From Posidonia oceanica (taxonomy: Eukaryota; Streptophyta; Magnoliopsida; Alismatales; Posidoniaceae), in contig JAZBRS010000039.1 in NCBI GenBank assembly GCA_037176725.1, positions 24,092,001 to 24,156,000 on the forward strand: a stretch of 64,000 nt of DNA, in the 5' to 3' direction. This document shows, piece by piece, positions 36,790 to 46,978 of the stretch. Made by a program: the position numbers and the translations under genes. The notes below the pieces were generated by a model. That model saw nothing but the letters and a program-made list of their open reading frames with translations, had not been told where the DNA came from and ran no database searches. Positions within the stretch are counted from its first letter, which is position 1. Each line of letters starts with the position of its first letter.

Positions 36790-37374
36790 GATAAGATATC
36801 GGACTTATCGGCCGGCAAAGAGGGGATGAGGTAATGATGAGAAGTTGATCTAAAGAGGGGGGTGAGATCATGATGAGAAATTAATCTAAAGAGGGGATGA
36901 GGTCATGATGAGAAGTTAAGCTAAAGAGGGGACGAGATCATGATGAGAAATTAAGCTAAAGAGGGGATGAGATCATGATGAGAAATTAATCTAAAGAGGG
37001 GATGAGATCATGATGAGAAATTAATCTAAAGAGGGAGATGAGATCATGATGAGAAATTAAGCTAAAGAGGGGGGTGAGATCATGATGAGAAATTAAGCTA
37101 AAGAGGGGACGAGATCATGATGAGAAATTAAGCTAAAGAGGGGACGAGATCATGATGAGAAATTAAGCTAAAGAGGGGACGAGATCATGATGAGAAATTA
37201 AGCTAAAGAGGGGACGAGATCATGATGAGAAATTAAGCTAAAGAGGGGGATGAGATCATGATGAGAAATTAAGCTAAAGAGGGGGATGAGATCATGATGA
37301 GAAATTAAGCTAAAGAGGGGATGAGATCATGATGAGAAGTTAAGCTAAAGAGGGGATGAGATCATGATAAGAAT
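36790..37374. repeat. 35-bp tandem array in tail of element A
   Basis: About 15 near-identical 35-36-bp units, plus-strand reading GAGGGGATGAGATCATGATG then AGAAATTAAGCTAAA. Units contain the palindrome ATCATGAT. Homogeneity is much higher than in neighbouring repeats, so expansion was recent. Confidence 0.9.
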
Positions 37375-37594
37375 GATAAGATATCGGACTTATCGGCCGG
37401 CAAAGAAGGGGTAAGGGAATGATGAGAATGATAAGATATCGGACTTATCGGTCGGCAAAGAAGGGGTAAGGGAATGATGAGAATGATAAGATATCGGACT
37501 TATCGGCCGGCAAAGAAGGGGTAAGGGAATGATGAGAATGATAAGATATCGGACTTATCGGCCGGCAAAGAAGGGGTAAGGGAATGATGAGAAG
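37375..37594. repeat. 55-bp tandem array in tail of element A (4 units)
   Basis: Units start at 37375, 37430, 37485 and 37540. Each contains the inverted repeat GATAAG/CTTATC around ATATCGGA followed by GGCCGGCAAAGAAGG. A related unit lies at 36789, on the other side of the 35-bp array. Confidence 0.9.
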
Positions 37595-38536
37595 AAACCA
37601 TCCCTATGACGCCAGGAACGTCATAGGGGAAAGGGGGAGAGAATGATACCGTGGGGCGATCAAAAGATGCCCCTGGTGTCGGGATGACACCAGGGGTTGG
37701 CCAGCGCGTCCATGGCATCGAAAGCAGAGAGTGATGACAAGAGTGTCGTGCTTGTCAGACGAGTAGTTTGGGGTACTAGCCCGCAAGGGATTCAGCTGAG
37801 GGCGATCAGCTGGGGACTCAGCTGGGGTGACCAGCCGAGAAGAGTGTTAGGTTGACGGACCTTTCGCCGAGCAGTTTGGGGTGCCAGCCCGCGGGGATGA
37901 TGATCCAGCTGGGGCGACCAACCAGGGACTCAACTGGGGATGACCAACCGAGAAGAGGACTCAGCTGGGGATGATCAGCTGGGGATGATACCACCGGGCG
38001 ACCAAAAGATGCCCCTGGTATCAGGATGATACCAGGGGATGGTCGGTACGCCCCTGGCATCAGGATGCAAGGACAGATAGGCGAGTGGATGGATGATAGG
38101 TTGACGGACCCATCGCCGAGCAGTTTGGGGTGCCAGCCCACGAGGGACTCAGCTGAGGATGAACAGCTGAGGAGGATAACAGGTTGACGGACCTTTCACC
38201 GGGCAGTTTGGGGTGCCAGCCTGTAGAGGATGGTGGTCCAGCTGGGGGCGACCAACTGGGGATGCCGGACAGCGGAGCTGAGTGTCGCGGGCCTGCAGAT
38301 GCTCTGGGCTCCGGATTGGGTGCTGAGGACTTCGCCGCGCTGGGATGTCTGCAAGTCTGATTAGAGGGCCCAAGATAATGATGATGATGATATGCAATGC
38401 AGCAAAGAGTCTTGATGTGCAAGCAGAAAGCAGAAACAGTTTTTATTGATATGATCTTGATAAGTACAATGCCTGAGGCAGGCCAGAAAAGCACAGCACA
38501 AATTGAAAGAAGACCACATGATGGTCGCACAAGGGC
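37595..38536 (-). repeat. Degenerate palindromic tail repeats of element A
   Basis: Contains perfect inverted repeats: CCCTATGACG/CGTCATAGGG (37602-37628), CCCCTGGTGTC/GACACCAGGGG (37670-37696) and CCCCTGGTATC/GATACCAGGGG (38012-38038). Between them are degenerate repeats with CAGCTGGGGATGAYCA and GCAGTTTGGGGTGCCAGCC. No coding sequence is convincing. Confidence 0.8.
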
Positions 38537-39874
38537 CTAGTCAACCCGGGCCTTCTTCGGCTGCCTGGAGTCGGGGAACAAGGGGCCGCCTGGCGGGACT
38601 TCAGTGATTGGCCAGAGCTGTCGGACTTCCGCTTCATAATCAGAAGTGCATCCAGTACCTCTCACAGCTGCAACGTCTGTAGATTGGACCCCATGCTGCA
38701 TCAGACTAGCAAGCTTCTTGGTTGGGGCAGTGGTGCTGAGAGAATAAGTCTATAGAAGCTCGGGTGCTGTACTGTCGATGAAGGCGCCCTGCTGGAAGCC
38801 GAACTGGCGCATGACCCTGATTGGATGGTACTCTACGCCTGCTGTGAAGCCTGGAAGAATGATCAGCCGCGTGTCACGCGCGCTGAAGAAGATTGTGAAT
38901 GGCTCTGCTACAGAGGGAATGATGCGCCAGATCACAGCGTCGTCAGTCAATGCTGACAGCCTCTCGTATTCGTCTTTGACGCTCTTGTCTGCTCTGGTAC
39001 GGGCGCTACTGCAGTAGGCTTCGAAGGCGTGTTCTTGAGGGCGCAGAAAGTCCATTTCTAAGTGCGCGATCAGCCAGACTTGTATAAGTGCTCCGCAACC
39101 GTGGAAGTGGCGGCAGCGATGAGAAATGCGGTCCAGCCCGCGATAAGTCTCTGCCAAGACAACTGGTGCCAGGTCTATATGCTGGGTCACCACAGCTAGT
39201 GCAATCTCTGCGACCTCGATGGCCACTGTCAGTCGGCCATGAGTAAAGATTAGTTCGCCCAGAAAGCGGATGACGAATCCTCGGAGCCACAGCTCATCTC
39301 CGAGGTCAGCACGCTTGTTCAAGATATCATCAAAGTGTGCAAGGCGAAGCATAGGCTCTTGTCCACTGGTGCAGATTAGCTTTTGTTGGCAGGCTTGAGT
39401 GGAGAGTCCAGTCAGTTGGTTCAGGACTCGGAGATATCCGTCGCGCCTCATGAAGACAGGCGGCCCCAAGATCTTTGAAAAGCTGCAGATCCGACGCACC
39501 TCTTCCAGTGTAGGTGTCAGCTCAGTCTTGTTGAAACGGAAGACATGATGCGCTGGCTTCCAGAATCTCGCGGCGGCACACAGAAGGTGGCAGCTGACCT
39601 CCACATCAGCAGCCTTTAGCAGCTTAGTTGGTATGCCCCACAGGCGCAACTTTTCACAGTCTTGTAGAGTGAGCCTGCTGATCCATTCTCGCAGGGTTTC
39701 CGAGCAGTGTGCGGGAGTCAACAGAGTAGGAAAACCCATTGCACTGGTTGCAGAAGACAGGCTGATTGCTGCAAGGCTTGAGGTACCTGCTATCAATAAA
39801 CAGTCAGATCTCGCAGGCATATAATCTTTGACAACAAGCAGAAGCTGAGACTGAAAGTGTAGTTCCATATGCAT
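38537..39874 (-). CDS. DUF7745/PMD-like accessory protein of element A, one in-frame stop
   Basis: ORF of 374 codons from ATG 39874 to TAG 38752-38750. The same frame then stays open for about 70 more codons to TAG 38539-38537 and ends in a basic PKKARVD. I therefore think the first TAG is a premature stop. A second candidate start is Met46 (39739), where the family-like part begins. Motifs typical of the plant DUF7745 / aminotransferase-like plant mobile domain group: RFWKPAHHVFRF (103-114), ELTPTLEEVRRI (118-129), and GCGALIQVWLIAHL (259-272). Its function in retrotransposons is unknown; related ORFs accompany Ogre-type elements. It lies downstream of integrase, same strand, after a 1.4-kb spacer, so expression would need splicing or a separate start. 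Confidence 0.75.
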
Positions 39875-41254
39875 TCAGCAGTTGATAACAGAACATAGCA
39901 GTTAAGCACAAGTGAATAAAGGGAATTGGCAGCAGTCCGGTGAAAAGCGGGGGCGAGGGCCGGCAGGGGATGTGGACTGGTGCAGCTGGAGTGTCGCCGA
40001 TGTGCCTCTGCTGGGGAAGAGTACTGTCTCAGGGCCTGAGCGTGTTGCAGAGTGGAGGGATTGGCGGAAGGGGAAAGGAAAGAAGGAAGATGCATGAGTG
40101 CAAGATGCTAGTGATATGCTTATGTGGATGAATATTATTGGATGACTAAGTATGTTTGAATGGATGGATATGCTTGGGTGGATGCTTGAATGCCCTCAGC
40201 GTACGGAGTGCTTTGGTGCCTGCTGCAGAGGAAGGGAGTGGTCCTTGACTCACTGGGCCCTACTCAGACTCTCGGCTTATTGGTGGCGCTCCGGAACAGG
40301 TCGTTGGCATTATACAGGTGGTGATGTGGTGAGGACAGGCTACTGGCTGCACTCTCAGGACCTACACCTATTCTTTCAGCTCTCTCTTTTTTTTGAAAGG
40401 TTTCTCCCTCATAGGTATGCAGTCTTTCTCTGCCCCTAGAAGGTATGTGTTTGCTCTTGGGAGGATGTGGTAGACCCCCTTTTCAGGCTTGACATGCTGG
40501 GGATCTCTTAGTAAAGTATGGGGGATAACGGTGCCTGTGCTTTTCGGGCTACCTTTGCCCTTTTTCTTCTTCTCTTTTTTTTTGTTTTGCTTGCTTTTCT
40601 CCTTTTTTTGTTTTTGTTTTTGTTCTATCTCTTTTTTCTCTTTTTTTTTTTTGATTTTTTTTTTTTTTTTTTTTTTTAGGCTTTTGCTATCCCCATTCTG
40701 GTGGCAAAAGAAGGGTGCTTGAAATGTAATGGATTCAGATTTTGGGTTTGCTGTGTGATGGGTGGAAGGAGCAGGGTTAGACTGCACACCCCTATCTCTA
40801 GGGCCGGCTTCTGTCTTCGTCTTCTGTCCCTTTGAGGAGCCCAAATCTAGATGTCTATTCTCACTTTTTTTTCAAGCTCACATCCTAACATTTTTCCTCC
40901 CTCGGAGGTGTATGTCCTTGTGAGATTGGGCAGTTCGCCCGTCCTAATTGGTGGTGGCTCCCTCACTTGCTAAGTCATCTAAGTAGTGCCAGGTGAGGCA
41001 GGGTGACTCTTTCCAGAGCAGGCAAGCACTTCCGGTTGTCATCACCGGGCTCAAGATGCAATGCTTGAGAGAATGACGATGATGATTTGAATAGGGATGC
41101 AAGAGTTGAAAGGATGACGATGATGATTTGAAACAGAGAGTCGCAAGAGTTGAAAGAATGACGATTATGATTTGAAAGGAAATGAAGCAAGAAGGTGAGA
41201 ATGAAAATGCAAGTGTAGGTGGGAGAAGGGCATCTGCAACGGGACCGCTTTCGG
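39875..41254 (-). other. Spacer between integrase and DUF7745 ORF (element A)
   Basis: Non-coding 1.4 kb. On the plus strand 40556-40679 is almost pure T with a few C/G, i.e. a long A-rich run in element RNA. At 41060-41185 there are three tandem copies of a 45-48-bp unit containing AATGACGATGATGATTTGAA. Nothing else is recognised. A splice acceptor for the downstream ORF could lie here but cannot be assigned. Confidence 0.6.
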
Positions 41255-43993
41255 CTACTGATAGTACTTCTTCAGATAGCAGAGGTTGACGGGCTCAGAC
41301 TGCTCGACCTGGTCCATATCTTCAAGGGTTACAGCGCCTCCCGAAAAGATCTGCTTGACCACAAAGGGGCCACGCCAATTGGGTCGGAATTTCTCTCGAC
41401 CGTCCGGCAAGTGAATGGCGCGCAAGACAAGGTCCCCTGGCTGGAAGCTTCTGGGCTGGACCTTCTTCAAGAATGCTCTGGCCATCCGCTTCTGATAGCA
41501 GTGAGCGTTGTGCATGGCTTGCAATCTGCGCTCATCAATCAAGTTCAGTTGGATGCAGCGGTCTTCGACCCATTCTGCTTCTTCCAACTCAGCTTCCCGC
41601 AGGATCCGCAGAGAGGGGATCTCCACTTCAACAGGTAACACCGCTTCCATGCCGTACACCAGAGAGTACGGGGTGGCTCTTGTAGAGGTCCGGATTGATG
41701 TCCTGTACGCCCAGAGCACGTACGGGAGCTTGTCGTGCCAATCCTTGTGGATTTCTGCCATTTTCTTCAGAATCTTGACAATGTTCTTGTTTGCAGACTC
41801 CACTGCTCCGTTCATCTGAGGCCGATAAGGCGAGGATCGATGGTGCTTGATTCTGAGACTTTGCAGGTATTCTTCGATCCTTTTGGCAATGAAGTTTGAG
41901 CCGTTATCAGAGATGACAGAGTACGGGACCCCATATCGGGCAACAATATTGTTTCTGATAAATTTTTCAGTTGCCGCGGCGGTGACTGTCTTGTAAGAGG
42001 CTGCTTCCACCCACTTGGTAAAGTAATCGATCGCTACCAGAATGTAACGATGACCATTTGAAGCAGCAGGGTGGATGGCGCCGATGACATCGATCCCCCA
42101 GGTGGAGAAAGGCCATGGCGAAGACATGTTGTGCAGCTGATGTGGAGGGGCCTTGATGAAGTTTCCATGAATTTGACAGTTGTGGCATCTACGCACGAAC
42201 CGGCAGCAGTCGGCTTCCATGGTCTGCCAGAAATAACCTTGCAGCATGATCTTCTTGGCTAGGAGAACGCCGTTCATGTGCGGGCCACAGGTCCCCGCAT
42301 GCACTTTAAGCATCAGCATGTCAGCCTCTGATTTGTTCAGGCAGCGCAGTAGCATCTGATTGTATGACCTTCTGTACAGCTGCCCGGCCCCTAACACATA
42401 CTTTGACGCCAGACGCGCCAAAGTTCTCTTGTCTGCTGCCGTGGTATCAGGAGGAAAGTTACCAGACTCCAGGAAAGATTTTATGTCCTGATACCAGGGC
42501 TGCCCCTGTGCAGGATCCGCTTCTTCTATGCTCATGCAGTATGCAGGCTGTTCAATGCCAGTGACTGATACATCCACAGTGCTGTCTTCTGATATAGTGA
42601 GCCAGGATGCCAGAGTTGCTAGTGCGTCTGCATACGCGTTCTTTGCTCTGTTCAGGTATGTGAAGCGGATGCTCTTGAATTCTTCCATCAACCTCAGCAG
42701 GTGTTCGTGATACGGCACAAGCTTGGGATCTTTTGTCTTCCATTCGCCGTTCACTTGAGAAATTACCAGCATGGCATCGCTGTGCACATGCAGCTTCTGT
42801 GCCTCATGCTCGAGGGTGACTTTCAACCCCAGGATGCATGCTTCGTACTCTGCTTCGTTGTTTGTGCAGGTGAAAGTCAGCTTCCTCGCGAAAGGAGTCA
42901 TCTGTCCTTGGGGCGTGGCCAACACTGCGCCTACGCCTCGGCCCTTCTTGTTGACTGCACCATCAAAGTAGAGCTGCCATTCCTCTGCTTCTTCAGGATT
43001 TTTCTGCTCAGAGTCCTCCATTGCAAAGAGAATGTCTTCATCAGGGAACTGCGTCTGGAGGGGTTGGTATTCAGGCAGAGGGAGGTCAGCAAGATGGTCT
43101 GCCATTGCTTGACCCTTCATGGATCTCTGTGTGACGAAGGTGATGTCGTACTGAGACAATAACACCTGCCACTTAGCACATCTGCCCACCATGGCCGGCT
43201 TCTGGAAGAGGAATTTGATGGGATCGTGCCGGCATAAGAGCTGCACTGGGTATGCCATCATGTAGTGTCTCAGCTTCTGTGTAGCCCAGACAAGTGACAA
43301 GCAAGTCTTCTCTAGTGTTGTGTACCTGGCTTCACATTCATTAAATTTCTTGCTCAGGTAGTAGATGGCGCGCTCCTTCCTACCAGATTCGTCATGTTGG
43401 CCCAAGACAGCGCCCATGGAATGCTGCGTGGTAGAAAGGTAGAGAAGTAAAGGTCTCCCCGGCGTAGGCGGGACCAGGACAGGAGGCTTGATCAACAGCT
43501 GCTTGATCTTGGCAAATGCAGCCTGACACTCCTCGCTCCAGTCGATTTGCGCATTCTTCCTCAGGAGCTTGAATATGGGTTCGCAGATGGGCGTAAGCTG
43601 TGCAATGAAGCGACTGATAAATTGTAAACGCCCAAGCAGACTTCTGACTTCTTTTTCAGTTCTAGGGGGTGGCATGTCCACGATGGCTTGTGCTTTCAAC
43701 GGGTCCACCTCAATCCCCTTTTGGCTAACAATGTAGCCGAGCAATTTGCCAGAAGACACCCCGAATACGCACTTCTTGGGATTCAGGCGCAGCTTGTACT
43801 TCCGTAGACGGTCAAAGAGCTTTCTGAGACAGGCAAGATGATCCTCGGGCTCTTTGGTTTTGGCGATCATATCGTCTACGTAGACCTCCACTTCTTGGTG
43901 CATGAGGTCGTGGAATAATGCAATCATGGCCCTCTGATAGGTTGCACCAGCATTTTTCAGGCCGAACGGCATGACTTGGTAGTAGAAGACTCC
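41255..43993 (-). CDS. pol: Pol of element A: RT (second half), RNase H, archaeal-type RNase H, integrase
   Basis: A 905-codon frame from ATG 43972 to TAG 41255, continuous with the upstream frame except for TGA 43996-43994. Residues from Met 43972: RT catalytic YVDD at 31-34; RT-linked RNase H about 165-300, in which the first catalytic Asp position reads LYLS (177-180); second, archaeal-type RNase H 331-456 with D337, E376, D399 and D449; integrase zinc finger H558, H565, C596, C599; integrase core D628, D689 and E725 (35 residues between the last two); C-terminal GDLVLR…WRGPFVV part (846-872) with no chromodomain. It copies element RNA to DNA and joins it to the genome. The two-RNase-H layout is the hallmark of the Tat clade. 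Confidence 0.93.
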   Translation of the reverse strand, partial: GVFYYQVMPFGLKNAGATYQRAMIALFHDLMHQEVEVYVDDMIAKTKEPEDHLACLRKLFDRLRKYKLRLNPKKCVFGVSSGKLLGYIVSQKGIEVDPLKAQAIVDMPPPRTEKEVRSLLGRLQFISRFIAQLTPICEPIFKLLRKNAQIDWSEECQAAFAKIKQLLIKPPVLVPPTPGRPLLLYLSTTQHSMGAVLGQHDESGRKERAIYYLSKKFNECEARYTTLEKTCLSLVWATQKLRHYMMAYPVQLLCRHDPIKFLFQKPAMVGRCAKWQVLLSQYDITFVTQRSMKGQAMADHLADLPLPEYQPLQTQFPDEDILFAMEDSEQKNPEEAEEWQLYFDGAVNKKGRGVGAVLATPQGQMTPFARKLTFTCTNNEAEYEACILGLKVTLEHEAQKLHVHSDAMLVISQVNGEWKTKDPKLVPYHEHLLRLMEEFKSIRFTYLNRAKNAYADALATLASWLTISEDSTVDVSVTGIEQPAYCMSIEEADPAQGQPWYQDIKSFLESGNFPPDTTAADKRTLARLASKYVLGAGQLYRRSYNQMLLRCLNKSEADMLMLKVHAGTCGPHMNGVLLAKKIMLQGYFWQTMEADCCRFVRRCHNCQIHGNFIKAPPHQLHNMSSPWPFSTWGIDVIGAIHPAASNGHRYILVAIDYFTKWVEAASYKTVTAAATEKFIRNNIVARYGVPYSVISDNGSNFIAKRIEEYLQSLRIKHHRSSPYRPQMNGAVESANKNIVKILKKMAEIHKDWHDKLPYVLWAYRTSIRTSTRATPYSLVYGMEAVLPVEVEIPSLRILREAELEEAEWVEDRCIQLNLIDERRLQAMHNAHCYQKRMARAFLKKVQPRSFQPGDLVLRAIHLPDGREKFRPNWRGPFVVKQIFSGGAVTLEDMDQVEQSEPVNLCYLKKYYQ

Positions 43994-46978
43994 TCAAGGG
44001 GTGATGAATGAGGTCTTTTCCATGTCCTCTTCTGCCATTTTGATCTGATTGTATCCAGAAAAGCCGTCCATGAAGGAGAGCATTTTGTGGCCCGCTGTAT
44101 TGTCGACTAGGACGTCAATGTGGGGCAATGGAAAGTCGTCCTTGGGACTTGCCTTGTTCAGGTCCCTATAGTCGATGCAGATCCGGATTCGGCCATCTTT
44201 CTTGGGCACAGGTACAATGTTTGCCAGCCATTCAGGATAAAGAACGACCTTCAGAAAGTTGACTCCAAGCTGCTTCATTATCTCTTCTTTGATCATGAGC
44301 AGCCACTGCGGTCGCCATCTTCTCAATTTCTGCTTTACTGGCTTGGCATCCGGATTTAAGGGCAGATTGTGCACCACTATCTCTATGTCAAGGCCGACCA
44401 TATCTTCATAACTCCAGGCGAAGACATCCGCATATTCTTTCAGGAATGCGATGAATTCTGCTCGAACCTGGGTGGACAGCTGGGCACTGATGCAAACTTC
44501 TCTGACTTCCTCAGCTGTGCCGATGTTGACAACCTCCGTTTCTTCTTCGACATGGAGGTTGGGGCCTTCTGGGTCGTCGTCATAGGGCCGGAACTCGGGC
44601 AAAGGTTCGTCAGTCTCATCTATGCCCGTATCGTCCTCTTCTCCATAAGCAACAAGTTCTGAGAGGATCTCTTTCTCGAAAGAAGGACTTGCAATGCTGA
44701 AAGAGTGTATGTGTTCTGCTGCTTGGCCCTGGTGACGCTTCAGGATGGTCACGCTTACTCGAGTATTCTTGTAGCCTCGGTGCGCGACCTCCGTCCTAGC
44801 AACTCCTTCTACTGTTTGCTCTGGCTTGACTGACTCTGCTGAGTGCTCTGCTGATTCTGCTGCTGATACTACTGACTGCTCTGCTGACTGTTCTGCTGAC
44901 TGTTCTGCTGCCGAGGCTGCTGACTGCTCTACTGCTGAGGCATTCTGCTCTGTTACTGCCGCTGCATGTACTGCTGATGTTCCTCCCCTTGGGTCTTCTA
45001 GTGTGCTTGTGGAGGATATGCCAGACTGGCGGCTAATCTGGTCACTGCCGCTCGATGCCTTGCTTAAGTGAGGCATGGGTTGCACAAACCACCTAGACCT
45101 GCCTTCTGGTTGAAGAGTGATGAGCTCATCTGGTCTAGGGGAGTCCGGCGTTGCTGAGTCTTCCAGGACCATGATAGAAGCATGGTCCTCTTGCAGAGAA
45201 GGATCCGTAACTACGGCTTTTCCTTTCCTTTCTGCAGCTTGATGCTCTGCCAGGTCTTCTGCTATTGACTTGATCTGTTCTTGATAGAGTAGCTCTAAGT
45301 CGGACATCCAAGAATCGACCTGGGCTTCTATCGCCACTCCTTCTTCCTCGTCTGAGGGGGAGTCGACGTAGTAGGCGTCGGGGGCCTGCGGCACTGGCCC
45401 GGCTGCAAGATGGATCGCCGCCCTTGGGGTCTGCATGATCTGGTTCACGGGCACGTCTGATGGTGGCAACTCTGATGTAGATGGCCCAAATAGACAAGCT
45501 AGCGGTGCTACTGATGGATAAGCTTCCAGGGTCACTGCGGAAGAGTAAACAAGGGTGCTCCTTGGAGGGCTCAAGGGCCCGGAGAGTGTAGTGCTCAGTT
45601 GGCCTTTTGTATCGGGCCGTAACTGAGAGAGCGCAGCCTCTGACGCCATAGGGTCTTGCCACGAGAGCTGCTGCGGGTCGTCAGGAGAATGCGGAGCGGA
45701 CTGGGCCAACTGCATTCCTAAAGATGATGCTGAGGGAGCGGGCTGGGCCACGCTGCCGACTGAGTTGATGGACTGCCCCTCCAGAGATGGGGGCAGTGGC
45801 ACTGATGTTGCAGTGACCACTGGTAGCATGCTTGGTTCTGCCAAGAGGAGTGTCTCTGACTCCTGCACTGCTGCTGACTGTTCTTGAGAAGCTGGTGTGG
45901 CTGGAAAAGGATGAGAACTTGCTTTTGCCACAGGGCCTGCTGAACTGCCTGCTGTTTCTGCCAGAGGGAGAGCTAAATAAATTGACTGTGGGGCCTCTGC
46001 TCTGACCACTGTTTCTGCTGAACTGATTGGGACTGCCTCTGTTGCATCAAACTGCTCCTCATCCGAGTAGTAGTCCTCAACACACACCCAATCCTCTGTC
46101 GGCGCTGCGGCTTGGTAGTCAGTTGATCCCAGAATTCCTGCACTGGTAAAGTTAGTGAGGTCTCTGGGAATGGCTGGTGCACGATCCTTGAGCTGGAAGC
46201 AGTGATCTTCGTCGAGCTTTGGTTCGTAGCCGAGACCTTCAGACTTCCTTCGCTCCACTGCTATGATCGGCTCCGCGATCCCTTGGCCGTGACGCCCGAG
46301 TGGCGTACCCTTTGTGTAACCCCACCTGTGACATACATTCTCGACCATTCGAAAGGGGTTACTGTGAACGGCCAAAGAGTTGACACGTTCAAGATCAGGA
46401 ACGAAGTTAACTGGCTCGCGCCGGTTAACGCGATAGAGGGCTTCAGAAGTCTCAGGGTCAAATGGGATGGATTGCGAAGACACGGGAGAGACTGCTTCAA
46501 TCCGCTCCTTCTCAAAGTTCTCCGCCATGACGACAATGACATCATCGCCACGACGGTACTTTATCATTCGATGGAGGGTCGAAGGAAGGACCTGATGCTT
46601 GTGAAGCCAAGGGCGCCCAAGCAGAAGATTGAAGTTAGGCTTCAAGTCGACGACATAGAATTCTACGTCGAAGACGACCGGGCCGATAGCCAGAGGGATA
46701 ATCAGAATCCCTAGAGCGTCATGGTGAGTGTTGTCAAAAGCAGTCATTCCCTTCACGGCTGGCGTGATATCCTCGGCTTTGAATCCGAGCTTGGTTGCTG
46801 TACGCAAGGGGCAGACGTTAAGGCCTGACCCGTTATCAACCAGTGTTAGGGGAATGCGAAAGTTTTTGAACTGCACCGTGACGAATAGGGGCTGGTTGTG
46901 ATTAATCCCTGCCGGAGGCAGCTCATCACTCGTAAAAGAGATGACCTGGGGCTCCGCGATTAACCCAACCATGCTCTC
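43994..46978 (-). CDS. pol: Protease, G-patch, long spacer and RT first half (element A)
   Basis: A 992-codon frame from ATG 46972 to TGA 43996-43994. The aspartic protease occupies 1-150: LVDNGSG with catalytic D46, and LLGRPWLH at 117-124. A G-patch-like motif (GYTKGTPLGRHGQG) lies at about 218-231. Residues about 260-830 are a low-complexity Ser/Ala/Pro/Glu spacer. RT begins about 840, with IDYRDLNKASPKDDFPLPHI around 933-952 and first catalytic Asp 969 (SFMDGFSGYNQI). The stop falls after TSFITP, where the family has Trp (TGG to TGA). Known Ogre elements carry an intron between protease and RT; here the spacer reads straight through. Upstream, a TAG at 46981-46979 separates it from gag in the same frame. 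Confidence 0.92.
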   Translation of the reverse strand, partial: ESMVGLIAEPQVISFTSDELPPAGINHNQPLFVTVQFKNFRIPLTLVDNGSGLNVCPLRTATKLGFKAEDITPAVKGMTAFDNTHHDALGILIIPLAIGPVVFDVEFYVVDLKPNFNLLLGRPWLHKHQVLPSTLHRMIKYRRGDDVIVVMAENFEKERIEAVSPVSSQSIPFDPETSEALYRVNRREPVNFVPDLERVNSLAVHSNPFRMVENVCHRWGYTKGTPLGRHGQGIAEPIIAVERRKSEGLGYEPKLDEDHCFQLKDRAPAIPRDLTNFTSAGILGSTDYQAAAPTEDWVCVEDYYSDEEQFDATEAVPISSAETVVRAEAPQSIYLALPLAETAGSSAGPVAKASSHPFPATPASQEQSAAVQESETLLLAEPSMLPVVTATSVPLPPSLEGQSINSVGSVAQPAPSASSLGMQLAQSAPHSPDDPQQLSWQDPMASEAALSQLRPDTKGQLSTTLSGPLSPPRSTLVYSSAVTLEAYPSVAPLACLFGPSTSELPPSDVPVNQIMQTPRAAIHLAAGPVPQAPDAYYVDSPSDEEEGVAIEAQVDSWMSDLELLYQEQIKSIAEDLAEHQAAERKGKAVVTDPSLQEDHASIMVLEDSATPDSPRPDELITLQPEGRSRWFVQPMPHLSKASSGSDQISRQSGISSTSTLEDPRGGTSAVHAAAVTEQNASAVEQSAASAAEQSAEQSAEQSVVSAAESAEHSAESVKPEQTVEGVARTEVAHRGYKNTRVSVTILKRHQGQAAEHIHSFSIASPSFEKEILSELVAYGEEDDTGIDETDEPLPEFRPYDDDPEGPNLHVEEETEVVNIGTAEEVREVCISAQLSTQVRAEFIAFLKEYADVFAWSYEDMVGLDIEIVVHNLPLNPDAKPVKQKLRRWRPQWLLMIKEEIMKQLGVNFLKVVLYPEWLANIVPVPKKDGRIRICIDYRDLNKASPKDDFPLPHIDVLVDNTAGHKMLSFMDGFSGYNQIKMAEEDMEKTSFITP
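44826..44960 (-). repeat. Coding microrepeat in the protease-RT spacer (AEQS-type)
   Basis: Tandem CTGCTGACTGTTCTG-type units (plus strand) encode Ala-Glu-Gln-Ser repeats on the minus strand within the 992-codon frame. Probably a disordered, length-variable linker. Confidence 0.8.

Noticed and set aside
36790..37600. CRISPR-like regular array
   Set aside because: Units are contiguous with no unique spacers, in plant retrotransposon sequence.
40556..40679. T-rich run as a polypyrimidine tract or polyadenylation tail of a retrogene
   Set aside because: It lies inside element A between two of its ORFs, with no retrogene or target duplication around it.
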